Below are positions 36,409 to 46,100 of a DNA stretch of 64,000 nt, in pieces. The translations under genes were made by a program, and so were the position numbers. Source of the stretch: Alopecurus myosuroides (Eukaryota; Streptophyta; Magnoliopsida; Poales; Poaceae); NCBI GenBank assembly GCA_028641055.1, contig CM054062.1:14937639-15001638 (forward strand). Direction: 5' to 3'. The notes under the pieces were generated by a model. The model saw only the letters and a list, made by a program, of their open reading frames with translations. It did not search any database and was not told the DNA's origin. Position 1 is the stretch's first letter; each line of letters starts with the position of its first letter.

Positions 36409-36490
36409 GGTGGGGGTGCGGGGATTTGATCCCGCGAGCTGCTGGCTCGCTGCGCGCGGCTGCTGCCAGTTGGTCTGCTGCGCCGGTTTT
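36409..36490 (-). other. tRNA-like segment 2 in chromovirus LTR
   Basis: On the minus strand GCGGGATCAAATCCCCGC makes a 5-bp T-arm-like stem around GGATCAAATCC (36422-36432), a diverged B-box. It lies about 80 nt from segment 1 and is conserved near 61257-61338. Confidence 0.4.
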
Positions 36491-36880
36491 GAATACATAG
36501 GGGGCGATTGGTTTTTGAGTATAGCAAATCGCTGTTAACTGAAAACTGCAACCGAACACGATCTGTTCTTCTCTGTAACGAAACAGAGCAACGATGGCAC
36601 CAATGGATGGAAGGAATCGATGCCCAATCATCAAGGAAACGAGAGGGGAAGTGTGGGAATGGAAAGGGGGAGTTTTATTTGAACCTTTTATTTGGGAATT
36701 GGTAACATAACAAGTATGAAACAAAGCATTTGATTAATGTTTGAAATTCAATTGTAAAAACAAAGAAAAACAGATGCAAACAAATAGGAAACAAAGCAAT
36801 GATTAAGATGCCATGATGCAAAACAATAATTAAACAAGAAGCAAACATTCTAGGGATGTTTTCATACTTGGGATGTTACA

Positions 36881-36916
36881 AAACGCCCCCCTTGAAGGAA
36901 TCGCGCCCCGAGATTC
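36881..36916 (-). promoter_or_regulatory. Polypurine tract and hairpin of chromovirus
   Basis: The minus strand reads CTTCAAGGGGGGCGTTT directly before the LTR start, giving the plus-strand primer. An imperfect inverted repeat, GAATCTCGGGGCGCGATTC (36898-36916), lies just upstream, as in the giant-LTR element. Confidence 0.78.
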
Positions 36917-39900
36917 CTACTGAGAAGAGAAAAGGTCCGGATACTTCTTGCGAAGATCCTCTTCGGTCTCCCACGTTGCCTCCTTATCGGAATGATGCGA
37001 CCACTGCACTTTCAAGAACTTTGTGCTCTTGTTGCGAGTCTTACGCTCGGTCTCATCGAGAATACGAACAGGGTGCTCCTCATAAGAGAGATCATCTTGC
37101 AGTTCAATGGAATCATGATCAACTGCACGATCTGGATCTTTGAAACACTTCTTGAGCTGTGACACGTGAAACACATCGTGCACCTTGGATAGTTTTTCTG
37201 GAAGTTCAAGACGATAGGCATTTTCCGCACGCCTTGAGAGAATGTTGAAAGGACCAATGTATCTTGGTGCAAGATTTCCTTTCACACCAAAACGATGAGT
37301 GCCTCTGAGGGGAGTTACACGGAGATATGCCTTGTCACCAGGTGCATAGATCATATCCCTGTGCTTGCTGTCATAGTAGCTTTTCTGACGAGACTGAGCA
37401 ATCTTGAGATTGTCACGAATGATGCGAACTTTCTCTTCGGCTTCCTTAACAATGTCAGGGCCTAAGAGTGAATGTTCACCAGCTCCAGACCAATTGATTG
37501 GACTCCTGCATCTACGGCCATAGAGAGCTTCAAATGGTGCCATGCCTAGGCTTGCCTGGAAGCTGTTGTTGTAGGAGAATTCAGCATATGGAAGGCAATC
37601 CTCCCATTTCATGCCAAAGGAGAGACCACATGCTCTGAGCATATCCTCGAGAATCTGATTGACTCTTTCGACTTGCCCTTGAGACTGAGGGTGATAAGCT
37701 GTGCTGAACAGAAGTTTGGTGCCCAATGCTTCTTGAAAGCTTTTCCAGAAATGAGAAGTGAAGATGCTTCCACGGTCTGAGCTTATTTCCAAAGGAACAC
37801 CATGAAGAGGAACAATCTTTGCTGTGTATAGCTCTGCTAACTGGCTAGCTGAGATTGTTTCTTTGACGGCAAAGAAGTGAGCTACTTTAGTGAGACGATC
37901 AATAACAACGAAGATTGCATCATTGCCCCCCTTGGACTTTGGAAAACCAGTGACGAAGTCCAATTCAATCATGTCCCACTTCCACTCAGGGATTTTCAGA
38001 GGTTGGAGTAGACCGGCTGTTTTCTGATGGACTGCCTTAACACGTTGACAAACGTCGCATTCAGAAACGTATTGAGCAATTTCACGTTTCATGCCAGGCC
38101 ACCAATACAGTGTCTTAAGATCCTGGTACATCTTTGTACTTCCAGGGTGAATGGAAAGAGGAGTTTCATGAGCCTCCTTGAGAATGATATCTTTGAGACT
38201 TTGAATTTGAGGAACTGCAATGCGTCCTTCGAAGAACATAGTTCCTTTGTCATCAATTGAGAAGGACTTGAATTTCTCCTTGCCTTCTTTGATGTGTTCT
38301 ACCATCTTCTTGATTTCAGCATCACGAAGTTGTTCAGAACGAATCTTATCCTCGAGAGTTGGACTGGCTGTCAAGCTAGCAAGATAGCCTTGAGGAACAA
38401 GACCAAGGTTCAGCTTCTGGAATTCTTCATAAAGTGGAGGTTGGCTTTCCATGATCATGAAATTATTCCAATAAGACTTGCGACTGAGAGCATCGGCCAT
38501 AACATTAGCCTTGCCTGGAGTGTAAGAAATGGTAAGATCAAAGTCTTTAATCTTTTCAATCCATCTCCTTTGCCTGAGGTTTAGATCTGGTTGAGTGAAG
38601 ATGTATTTCAGACTCTTATGATCGGAAAAGATTTCAGTGCGATTACCCAACAAGTATTGTCTCCATTTCTTGAGGGCAAACACAACTGCTGCAAGTTCAA
38701 GATCATGTGTGGGATAATTTTGCTCATGTGCATTCAACTGACGTGAAGCATAAGCCACAACTTGACGTTCTTGCATAAGAACTGCACCTAGACCTTGGAG
38801 AGATGCATCGCAGAATATCTGGAAAGGTTTGGTAGTATCTGGGCCAACCAGAACTGGTGTAGAAGTGAGTTTAGTCTTCAGGAGATTGAAACTTTCATCA
38901 CATTGTGGAGACCAAACGAACTTCTTGTCTTTCTTTGTGAGATCAGTGAGAGGTTTGGCAATCTTGGAAAAGTTTTGGACGAAACGACGGCAATAGCTAG
39001 CCAAGCCAAGAAAACTTCTGACTTGCTTCACCGTCTTAGGAGGTTTCCAATCAACAATTGCTTTAACCTTTTCTGGATCAATGGCTATGCCCTTGGCGGA
39101 GATGACATGACCAAGGTAAGCCACTTCTGGAATCCAGAACTCACATTTGGAGAATTTGGCATATAGACGATGCTCGCGAAGTTTCATGAGAGTGAGACGA
39201 AGGTGTTCTTCGTGTTCTTCCTCAGATTTCGAGTAGACTAGAATATCATCAAGATATACCACAACGAACTTGTCGAGGTATTCATGGAAGACAGAATTCA
39301 TGAGTCTAGAGAATGTCGCTGGTGCATTGGTGAGACCAAAGGACATGACGGTGTATTCATATAGACCGTACCGAGTGGTGAAAGCTGTTTTTGGAATATC
39401 TTCCTTTCTTATCTTTATTTCATGGTAACCCATCCTCAAGTCCAACTTTGAGAATATTGAGGCTCCAGCAAGTTGATCAAAAAGATCATCGATACGAGGA
39501 ATTGGATACTTGTTCTTGATGGTTTTCTCGTTAAGAGGACGATAATCAACAACGAGTCTCTTTGTTTGATCCTTCTTCGCAACGAACAGAGTTGGGCAAC
39601 CCCAAGCCGAGGAACTAGGTTGAATGTAACCTTTTTCCATGTACATATCGATTTGCTCATTCAACAATTTCAGTTCAGGAGGAGCTATCTTGTATGTATG
39701 CTTAGAGATTGGAGCAGTACCTGGTTCAAGCTCGATCACGAACTTCACTGCTCTGTCCGGAGGCATCCCTGGCAACTCTTCTGGAAAGACGTCAGGGAAT
39801 TCACAAACCACCGGAACATTTTCGAGTAGAGGTAGAGGTTTAGCATCGAGGGTGTATAGCTGAACATAACTTGATTCATTTGGAGAATAGACTATCTGGC

Positions 39901-40348
39901 CAGAGGGGTGGAACAGAGTTATTGACTTTTGAGCACAGTCAATTTTAGCTTTATTGGCCTTGAACCAATCCATACCAAGAATGACATCAATGTCAGAACT
40001 TCCCAGCAACATGAGTGAAGCAAGGAAAATGTGGCCTCCAATTAGGATTTGATTATCCTTACTTATCTTGGAAGTCAACATTTGAGATCCCGGTGAGTGA
40101 ACAGTGATTTGATTGCTTAGTGGAACCACCATTAGGTTGTTTGTTGCGGCAAAAATCTTTGACACAAAAGAATGCGATGCTCCGGTATCAAACAACACTT
40201 TAGCTGGAAAAGAGTTTACGGGTAATATACCGAGAACGACGTCAGCAGCTTCCTCAGCTTTGTCGGCCTTGATATGATTCACCCTTGCGGTCCTCCCGAC
40301 AGGCCTGTTGTTGGAGTTGAAGGCTTTAGCCGGGGGAGCACGCACCAT
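36917..40348 (-). CDS. pol: Chromovirus pol: protease, reverse transcriptase, RNase H, integrase, chromodomain
   Basis: 1143-residue polyprotein that copies the element RNA into DNA and integrates it in the nucleus. Protease active site [10 protein letters not shown] is at residues 52-61. Reverse transcriptase contains YLDDILVY (YLDD 365-368). RNase H begins near FCDAS (D514) and includes SDHKSL. Integrase has the HHCC region with ECDVC (764-767) and catalytic D797, D858 and E894, with the typical 35-residue spacing. The C-terminus (about 1090-1135, [15 protein letters not shown]) is chromodomain-like, which in this family directs integration to particular chromatin. All key residues are present. 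The first ATG lies one codon past the gag TAG, in the gag frame, so protease and enzymes would be made by stop-codon readthrough or from an allele lacking the stop. Confidence 0.93.
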   Translation of the reverse strand: MVRAPPAKAFNSNNRPVGRTARVNHIKADKAEEAADVVLGILPVNSFPAKVLFDTGASHSFVSKIFAATNNLMVVPLSNQITVHSPGSQMLTSKISKDNQILIGGHIFLASLMLLGSSDIDVILGMDWFKANKAKIDCAQKSITLFHPSGQIVYSPNESSYVQLYTLDAKPLPLLENVPVVCEFPDVFPEELPGMPPDRAVKFVIELEPGTAPISKHTYKIAPPELKLLNEQIDMYMEKGYIQPSSSAWGCPTLFVAKKDQTKRLVVDYRPLNEKTIKNKYPIPRIDDLFDQLAGASIFSKLDLRMGYHEIKIRKEDIPKTAFTTRYGLYEYTVMSFGLTNAPATFSRLMNSVFHEYLDKFVVVYLDDILVYSKSEEEHEEHLRLTLMKLREHRLYAKFSKCEFWIPEVAYLGHVISAKGIAIDPEKVKAIVDWKPPKTVKQVRSFLGLASYCRRFVQNFSKIAKPLTDLTKKDKKFVWSPQCDESFNLLKTKLTSTPVLVGPDTTKPFQIFCDASLQGLGAVLMQERQVVAYASRQLNAHEQNYPTHDLELAAVVFALKKWRQYLLGNRTEIFSDHKSLKYIFTQPDLNLRQRRWIEKIKDFDLTISYTPGKANVMADALSRKSYWNNFMIMESQPPLYEEFQKLNLGLVPQGYLASLTASPTLEDKIRSEQLRDAEIKKMVEHIKEGKEKFKSFSIDDKGTMFFEGRIAVPQIQSLKDIILKEAHETPLSIHPGSTKMYQDLKTLYWWPGMKREIAQYVSECDVCQRVKAVHQKTAGLLQPLKIPEWKWDMIELDFVTGFPKSKGGNDAIFVVIDRLTKVAHFFAVKETISASQLAELYTAKIVPLHGVPLEISSDRGSIFTSHFWKSFQEALGTKLLFSTAYHPQSQGQVERVNQILEDMLRACGLSFGMKWEDCLPYAEFSYNNSFQASLGMAPFEALYGRRCRSPINWSGAGEHSLLGPDIVKEAEEKVRIIRDNLKIAQSRQKSYYDSKHRDMIYAPGDKAYLRVTPLRGTHRFGVKGNLAPRYIGPFNILSRRAENAYRLELPEKLSKVHDVFHVSQLKKCFKDPDRAVDHDSIELQDDLSYEEHPVRILDETERKTRNKSTKFLKVQWSHHSDKEATWETEEDLRKKYPDLFSSQ

Positions 40349-40351
40349 TGC

Positions 40352-41308
40352 CTAGTTTGTGTTGGGACGAGGTGGTGGTGGAGGTAGCTGCCTCTGAGTG
40401 CACTTGTCAGCGTAGTGTCCCGTCTGCTTGCACTTGAAGCAAGTGACGACACGAGGAGGATCTGGCCTTGGCTGCCCCATTGCAAACCTCTGTCCATGCA
40501 TCTGAGATGGGGTGGGTGGGCGGGGAGCAAAGCCTGGAGAAGCTTGGGCATGTGGAGCCCGAGTGACAGCACCATTTGGCACCCAGATGCGGCGCTTCTG
40601 CGGAGGGGTGGTCATGTTGGAGGAGGAACCACCCTCACGCGAGTGCTTTCGAGACTCCTCGAACGCCTTGCGCCCATTTTCTTCATTGAGCGCGGTGTTA
40701 ACGAGCTCCTCGAAGTCTTTGGCCTTGATGTTGGTGAGGGCGTACTTGAGTTCCGGGTTAAAACCTCTGCGGAACCTTGCCATCTTTTTAGCCTCAGTGG
40801 ACACCTCATCACCAGCGTATCGAGCGAGGCGATTGAACTCACTCTGATAGCCAATGACGTCCAGCTTGCCCTGCTTGAGATAGCAAAACTCTTCACGCAA
40901 CCTTTCCATGAGACCATCTGGGATGTGGTGCTTCAGGAAAGCTTCCTTGAAACAGCCCCAGGTGATTGGATAGCCAGCTCTCATGGTCTGGTAGTTCTCC
41001 CACCAAGTAGCTGCCTGACCCTTCAGTAGGTAGGAGGCATACTTGACTTTGTCTTCCTCAGCAACGTGAGAAATGTCCAGAGCCTTGGCCATCTCACGGA
41101 TCCAGTCATCAGCATCCAGAGGCTCGCGTGTTGCCACGAAAGCTCTCGGCCCCAGACTCAGAAACTCCTTGATACTGACTCGTGGAGCGTTCTGGTTGTT
41201 GTGCTGATTAGCCTGGAACTGGGCCATCTGCGTCACGACCTGAGTCATCTGAGTCAACAGCTCCGTGATTGGCGGTGGCTCAGGCGGGTTGTTCCTTGTT
41301 GGCGGCAT
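40352..41308 (-). CDS. gag: Chromovirus gag with CCHC knuckle, ends in TAG in pol frame
   Basis: 318-residue capsid/nucleocapsid protein starting at ATG 41308 (MPPTRNNPPEPPP). A capsid-type Retrotrans_gag region spans about residues 60-215 (DDWIREMAKALDI, KGQAATWWENYQ, YQSEFNRLARYAGDEVS). It is followed by a basic, proline-rich linker and a CCHC knuckle at C290, C293, H298, C303 (CFKCKQTGHYADKC). The TAG stop (40352-40354) comes after NTN and is followed in the same frame by pol. In most Del/Tekay relatives gag and pol are one long ORF, so this stop is either a nonsense change at the natural boundary or a readthrough signal. The 5' neighbour is the leader ORF, which is split by the Tat insertion. 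Confidence 0.92.
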   Translation of the reverse strand: MPPTRNNPPEPPPITELLTQMTQVVTQMAQFQANQHNNQNAPRVSIKEFLSLGPRAFVATREPLDADDWIREMAKALDISHVAEEDKVKYASYLLKGQAATWWENYQTMRAGYPITWGCFKEAFLKHHIPDGLMERLREEFCYLKQGKLDVIGYQSEFNRLARYAGDEVSTEAKKMARFRRGFNPELKYALTNIKAKDFEELVNTALNEENGRKAFEESRKHSREGGSSSNMTTPPQKRRIWVPNGAVTRAPHAQASPGFAPRPPTPSQMHGQRFAMGQPRPDPPRVVTCFKCKQTGHYADKCTQRQLPPPPPRPNTN

Positions 41309-41542
41309 CCTGAATGGAAATGCATTTTAGCACAACAACAGAAAAAGGATAGACTTGGTAACCGAAAGAGAGATTATTCCGACGCATGAATAGATAACCA
41401 ACAGGTACATCATCACATGTTCAAATACATCAGAATATCCAACACACCACAAATGGTTCGAATGCCAAAGGATAACTAAACATAGCTAAGAATGGATACA
41501 CCGGTACTCCCATGCTCATCACGCAGGACGGCGGTGAGTAGT

Positions 41543-41547
41543 ACGAC
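41543..41547. other. Target site duplication ACGAC (left) of Tat element
   Basis: ACGAC directly precedes the LTR at 41548 and recurs at 56792-56796. Removing the element and one copy restores a continuous frame of the chromovirus leader ORF, which confirms the junction. Confidence 0.95.
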
Positions 41548-41832
41548 TGTCGTGGTGGTGTCACGGCAGATGCCATGGGATGGCTAAAGATGTGGGGACG
41601 AAGGACGCTGGAGGTGTCCGGGGAGGGATCACGCGACGGGTAGCCGCGTGAGGTAAGAACAATACACTGCAAACAACACGATCTACCCAGGTTCAGGGCC
41701 CTCGTGAGGAGGTAAAACCCCTACTCCTGCCTCTCTGTATGTATTATGATGTTTCTCCGAGTAGCCACAGTACAAAAGATATCGCTACCGAGTAGCCACT
41801 CTCCTCTCTCCGAGTAGAGCTAGGTCAAGAAC

Positions 41833-41849
41833 TTAGGGTTTTAGGGTTT
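41833..41849 (-). promoter_or_regulatory. Double telo-box downstream of Tat LTR TATA
   Basis: The minus strand reads AAACCCTAAAACCCTAA, two telo-box cores about 65-80 nt after the TATA box, where host ribosomal-protein-type genes often carry them. Copy at 56165-56181. Function inferred. Confidence 0.5.
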
Positions 41850-41902
41850 ATGTGTGACCCAGTATGCGATCGATATGTGTCTCTCCTCACGCAGGAGGCG
41901 GC

Positions 41903-41927
41903 GGGGCACCTTATATACCTGGTGCCC
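41903..41927 (-). promoter_or_regulatory. TATA box of Tat LTR inside an inverted repeat
   Basis: On the minus strand TATATAAG lies between GGGCACC and GGTGCCC, a 7-bp inverted repeat. The copy in the 5' LTR is 56235-56259. The position, about 540 nt into the LTR, suits a U3/R promoter. Confidence 0.65.
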
Positions 41928-42243
41928 AGCCGGATACGTCCAAACATGGACAAGTGTCGACATAGTGTGCACACCGTCCTTCTTCCGGGTTCCCGCTGAC
42001 AGCTTTGGTTCCTAACCTTGGCTTCATCTGGAAAGTCGTTGGGCAAAACTAGGGGACAGAACGGTATCACTGTACCTAGGCACAGAGTAGGCCCCCCTTA
42101 TCCTGCCACGGCCTGCTTCCATGTTGTCACTGTCAGGCAGGCCGGTCCCAGATGAACAGTAGTTCGAATGCTGCCAAGTACGGACCCAGGATACGCGGGA
42201 TCCTGTGTCAGAACGGCTCCTTTGACTTTCTGGCCCGAGTAGG

Positions 42244-42265
42244 TTCCCGCCAATTGTTCCCGCCA
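42244..42265. promoter_or_regulatory. Tandem E2F-like sites in Tat LTR U3
   Basis: TTCCCGCCAATTG occurs twice, 13 bp apart, about 200 nt from the LTR start. TTCCCGCC fits the E2F consensus (WTTSSCSS core). The same pair is at 56576-56597. Binding is inferred from the motif only. Confidence 0.45.
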
Positions 42266-42459
42266 ATTGTACTCGGGCCAACTCTTCTACTCGAAAGGAT
42301 AGAACTTGATTGATATCTCCTTCTGGTCATCTTGAGGTGAGACCGAGTAGCAGTCGACCGGGTAGCGAGTACCAGGTAGTCGGCTACTCGACCAAACCTC
42401 TCTTCTGTAAGCCGCCTTTACCACTTGCCTTTACCCTACTCGGGGGTAACCCCCCGACA

Positions 42460-42990
42460 GCAGTCCCCGAAGCTGGTTGAGTCTTGCGAACTCGTTCACT
42501 AGGCTCTGCCAGCTTAAAACCAATTTTTGCCTCATAGCCCTTGAACCTCAAGATGCCGAGTAAAAAGCCTCCGAGTAGTATTCTGAAAAGTACCTTGAGT
42601 CTTGTGTCTTCCGAGTAACACCAGCCTTCTATTCGGCAACCGAGTAAAAAGACTTTAGAGAATTTCTCCTTTGGCATCTCTGCAGCGCAGAGCACCATCC
42701 AGCCGTCCGTGCCGCAACCGGACGCGTGTCAAGCATCCACGACCCTGTCGTTTCGCTGCCCACGACACATCGTGCCACGCGCCCAGTTTTTACGGGGCGG
42801 GCCCACCGGCTCGTTATGTCCCATCAATCGTAATAATAGGCCACGATCTGATCGTGGGATCTACTGTGGCCGTTGCGCGCGTGTTCCGCGCTTACGTGCG
42901 TTTCTATTCGGCCACAGGCCCCACCACACAGCAATCATGGCCACGATTGATCCCACTACGCCGATGGTAACGGTAAAATCGCGGAGAGGG
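42460..42990 (+). promoter_or_regulatory. Upstream region of the antisense gene
   Basis: 530 bp between the 3' LTR and the TATA box of the antisense gene, without a supportable ORF. It is rich in CCGAGTA motifs in its first 200 bp and GC-rich after about 42690, with ACGT-core sites (for example CTTACGTGCG near 42891). The purine-rich CTTCGGGGACTGC on the minus strand next to the LTR may serve as polypurine tract. Confidence 0.5.
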
Positions 42991-42998
42991 TATAAATA
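42991..42998 (+). promoter_or_regulatory. TATA box of the antisense gene
   Basis: TATAAATA, about 30 nt before a pyrimidine-rich likely start region (about 43014-43035) and 175 nt before the ATG. The flanks GAGGG and CCCCCGCC are GC-rich. This is a canonical plant core promoter layout, independent of the LTR promoter and on the opposite strand. Confidence 0.75.
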
Positions 42999-43165
42999 CC
43001 CCCGCCGGTAACTTCCTTTTCCCCTTCCCTTGCACTATTCCTCTTTCGTCCTCTGCTTTCCTCCGCCACCGAGCTCTCCGCCGCCGCGCAAGCTCTCGCG
43101 CCGCCGCGGACTCAATTCGCCCAACCAACTCCGTCCAATTTCTTCCACTCCTCCTGCTTGCAACA

Positions 43166-46100
43166 ATGGCCAAAGCCGGCTGGGCGGGCTCAATCGTTAC
43201 CAGTGAGGATTTCGCCTGGCTCGTTAATACCAGGCGAGTTCCTCCCGGCGTGGAGTGCCGGGCGCCTGACGATGAAGTCGTGCCAACTCCGCGGGAGGGT
43301 GAGCGCGTCGTCTTCATGTCGCACTTCGAGCGCGGCTTCGGACTGCCGGCCTCCGAGTTCCTCCGTAAGTTTCTTGACCACTTCGGCCTTCAGATGCATC
43401 ATCTTCCGCCGAACGCCGTCGTCTTCCTCGCCTACCACGCCGTGGTGTGCGAGGCTTTCCTCGGCATCCACCCGACATCGGATAACTGGCTGAGGTACTT
43501 CCACCTCCGCCAGCAGACTGTCGGGAAGAAGGACAGCGCGGGCGTCGGCCGCGCAACCGACACCGGCTGCGCCATGATGGTGCAGCGGACCGGGACGAAC
43601 CACCCCCGTATCAAGGGGCTGGACTCCGTTCGACTGTGGCAGAAGACGTTCTTCTATGTCAAGAACATCCCCGCCGCCGAAGGAGCCCAGGTAAACGACA
43701 GGATCAACCTTCCCGCCTGGAGCCTCCGTGCTCCCACCGGGAAGAACTGGAAGGAGAAGCCCGCCAATGACGACAACGCCATCGAGATAGAGAAGAGGCT
43801 AGGCTGGCTGATAGAGCAAGGCCTCAAGAATGAAGATCCGGTGGCTTGCTGGATTCAGCGCCGAGTGCTGCCTCTGCAGGAGCGCTGCCATCTCATGTGC
43901 TACATGGGAGGCCCCCGCGACTGCACCAGGACGACAACCATCGAGATCGACAACATTGATGTTCCCGGGCACGCAAGGGCTATCTTGATGACAGGCCTCA
44001 GCGACAATTGGCAGTACGGGTTCGTCCCGTATAGCCGCACGAAGCCGATTGAGCGGGTACGTCCTCCTTACTCTGTTTCTGCATATGCTTTCCGAGTAGA
44101 TAATTCTTCTTCTTGCCGCGAGTAGCAATTGCGTTCTGCACCGAGTAGGATACTTAGCCGAATCACCTAGGCTTAGTGTGTTTTGCACTCGCACGCCTTG
44201 TCGGGTAGCCTACTCGGGAACAATTCTTAGGCTTAGTGTGCTTTGCGCCTGCACGCCTTTCCGTGTAGGATATTCTACAATCATGCTTAGGCCTCGTATG
44301 CTTTGTGTTTGCACGCCTATCCGGGTAGAAACAATCAGTGAGCTACCTAGGCTTAGTGTGCTTTGTGTTTGCACGCCTATCCGAGTAGAATTTCTTCCTG
44401 ATACTCGGCTAATCTGTGACCCTTCTATGTTTTTCAGATCCTTACTCGCCAGAAAATTGAAAGCTGCGAGCGCTTCGATGGCAACTTCTCTGCCGATCGC
44501 GAGGAGGACGATGTGCCCTCCTTCGATGCCGCGGATCAGATCAATCTCCCACGCTCCCCCACAACAGAGAAACACGAGGCCGAATCATCTCTCCGCGACT
44601 AGCCGGAGGACGAATCTGAAGGTAATTGCGCACTTGCTTTGCTTGTTCTCAAGAAGCACCAATCCACCGTTTGTTGTTTCTGACTTGCTCCTTTTCTTTC
44701 CTGAATCCGCAGATGATGTTGCTGATGAGCACGAGGATGAGGACGAAGACGAGAACGAGGACGATGCGGTCCTTGTCGTCAAACCTCTATCCGTCGCAGC
44801 CCCCAACACCCGCAAGCGGACAGGCAGTGACGCCCAAGAGCCTCCCACCAAGAGGAAAAAGCCAGCCGAGAAGAAGAAGCCGACCAAGGCGGTCGCGAAG
44901 AAGCCGAGGCGGACGCTCCCTTCCACCACTGCGTAAGTTTTCTTCTCGATCGTCTCTCCTCTCACGCTGTGCTGTTTTCCCCAATCTCCTTCTAATTTCT
45001 GATTCTTTCTTTCTCGGCAGCCCTGCCATGGACGCGAATGCCGTTCTCGCGCCCGACCAAGCCAACAAAGCACCAGTACCTCTGATCAATCTCGACGATG
45101 AGGAGGATGACGCCACCAACATCCAAGGAGCAGAAACAGAACAGCGGAACCGTGCATCGTCAGCAGCACGGGACACTGCTGCTCATCAGGACAGAGCGCC
45201 TTCTCCTCCGGCCAGCAATGCCGAGGAGGATCAGGACCAGGAGATGCATGACACCGCCAACCACGAGCGGCCAGACGCAGAGCAAGAGCAGCCCCCCACC
45301 GGGGCTGCCGCACAAGAGAATCCCGCTGGCGCTCAGCGGGTAGAGGACGCCACCACCACGGATGCCACCATGGCGGACGTCTACCCACTGAGCGACGTGC
45401 AGTCAGGCGCCACACCGAGTAGCGCCCAGCCGATTGGCGCACCAGATAGTGCGCCCCTGGCGCCGCCAACTGATCCTGCCAGGCAGCAGGCCCTAGACGC
45501 CCTGAGGGATGAAGTTGACAGAAGAGCAGCCGAGAAAGAAGCTGCCGAGAAGGCCGAGGTTGAAAAAGAGGCAGCCGAGAAGAAAGCCGCCGAGAAGGCC
45601 GAGGCCGAGAAAGAGGCAGCCGAGAAGGAAGCCGCCGAGAAGGCGAAGGCGAGAGCTGAGGGAAAGAAGCTCGAAGATCCCGAGAAGCAGAGAGCCGAAA
45701 AAGAGAAGGCGAAGAAACGGGCCAGAGATCAGAATCAAATGCCGCCGCCAGCCTCGGGTGGAGCACTGGTGATTCGAGAATCCGGCCCGGTTGCCACTGC
45801 GACCGCTGCCGCCGCCATCGCCGCTGGCCAACCTTGCTTCCCGGACTACATGGTTCAAGTTAGCCATCAAAACACCATCGGCTTCTCTCCCAAGGATAAG
45901 CAGCTAGCCCTTCTGAGGGGAAGAAAGGCCGTAGCCAGGAGCTCCCCTCCCCCAGATCCAAATCAGAACCAGTCCGTCACTATTGCTTCTCGGGGAGTCC
46001 AAGATCCAACGATAAAATCCAGAAGTCTCGAGCAGGTGCTGGATACCATTGGCTATATCGACGCCAAATGGGACAGCAAGGTTCTTGGCACGGACAACTG

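Larger units (their letters stand above)
33282..36880 (-). repeat. 3' LTR of chromovirus (3599 bp)
   Basis: On the minus strand starts TGTAACATCC at 36880 and ends GGTGCGACA at 33282. It contains two tRNA-like segments (about 36258-36329 and 36409-36490), a CAGTAC...GTACTG palindrome (33845-33862) and two exon-like segments (35033-35110 and 33753-33817). It is strongly similar to parts of the 4-kb-LTR derivative. Confidence 0.93.
41548..42459 (-). repeat. 3' LTR of Tat element (912 bp)
   Basis: On the minus strand starts TGTCGGGGGGTTACCCCCGA, a terminal hairpin, and ends CACCACGACA. Going downstream it contains two E2F-like TTCCCGCCAA sites, a TATA box within an inverted repeat (41903-41927), a telo-box (41833-41849) and many CCGAGTAG motifs. 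Length is identical to the 5' LTR. Confidence 0.95.

Noticed and set aside
36258..36490. Functional tRNA genes
   Set aside because: B-box and T-arm-like pairing are present but acceptor stems and a convincing anticodon arm are not, so listed only as tRNA-like.
36221..36724. 167-codon minus-strand ORF in the chromovirus LTR
   Set aside because: Overlaps both tRNA-like segments, and its C-terminal half changes frame in the other copy (61012-61572).
38027..39863. Several plus-strand ORFs of 70-125 codons opposite chromovirus pol
   Set aside because: Shadow frames of a strongly supported pol ORF; no start context, domain or splice support.
40346..40354. TMV-type CARYYA stop-codon readthrough signal after the gag TAG
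   Set aside because: The following bases are GCAATG, which do not fit the CARYYA consensus; readthrough remains possible but is not supported by context.
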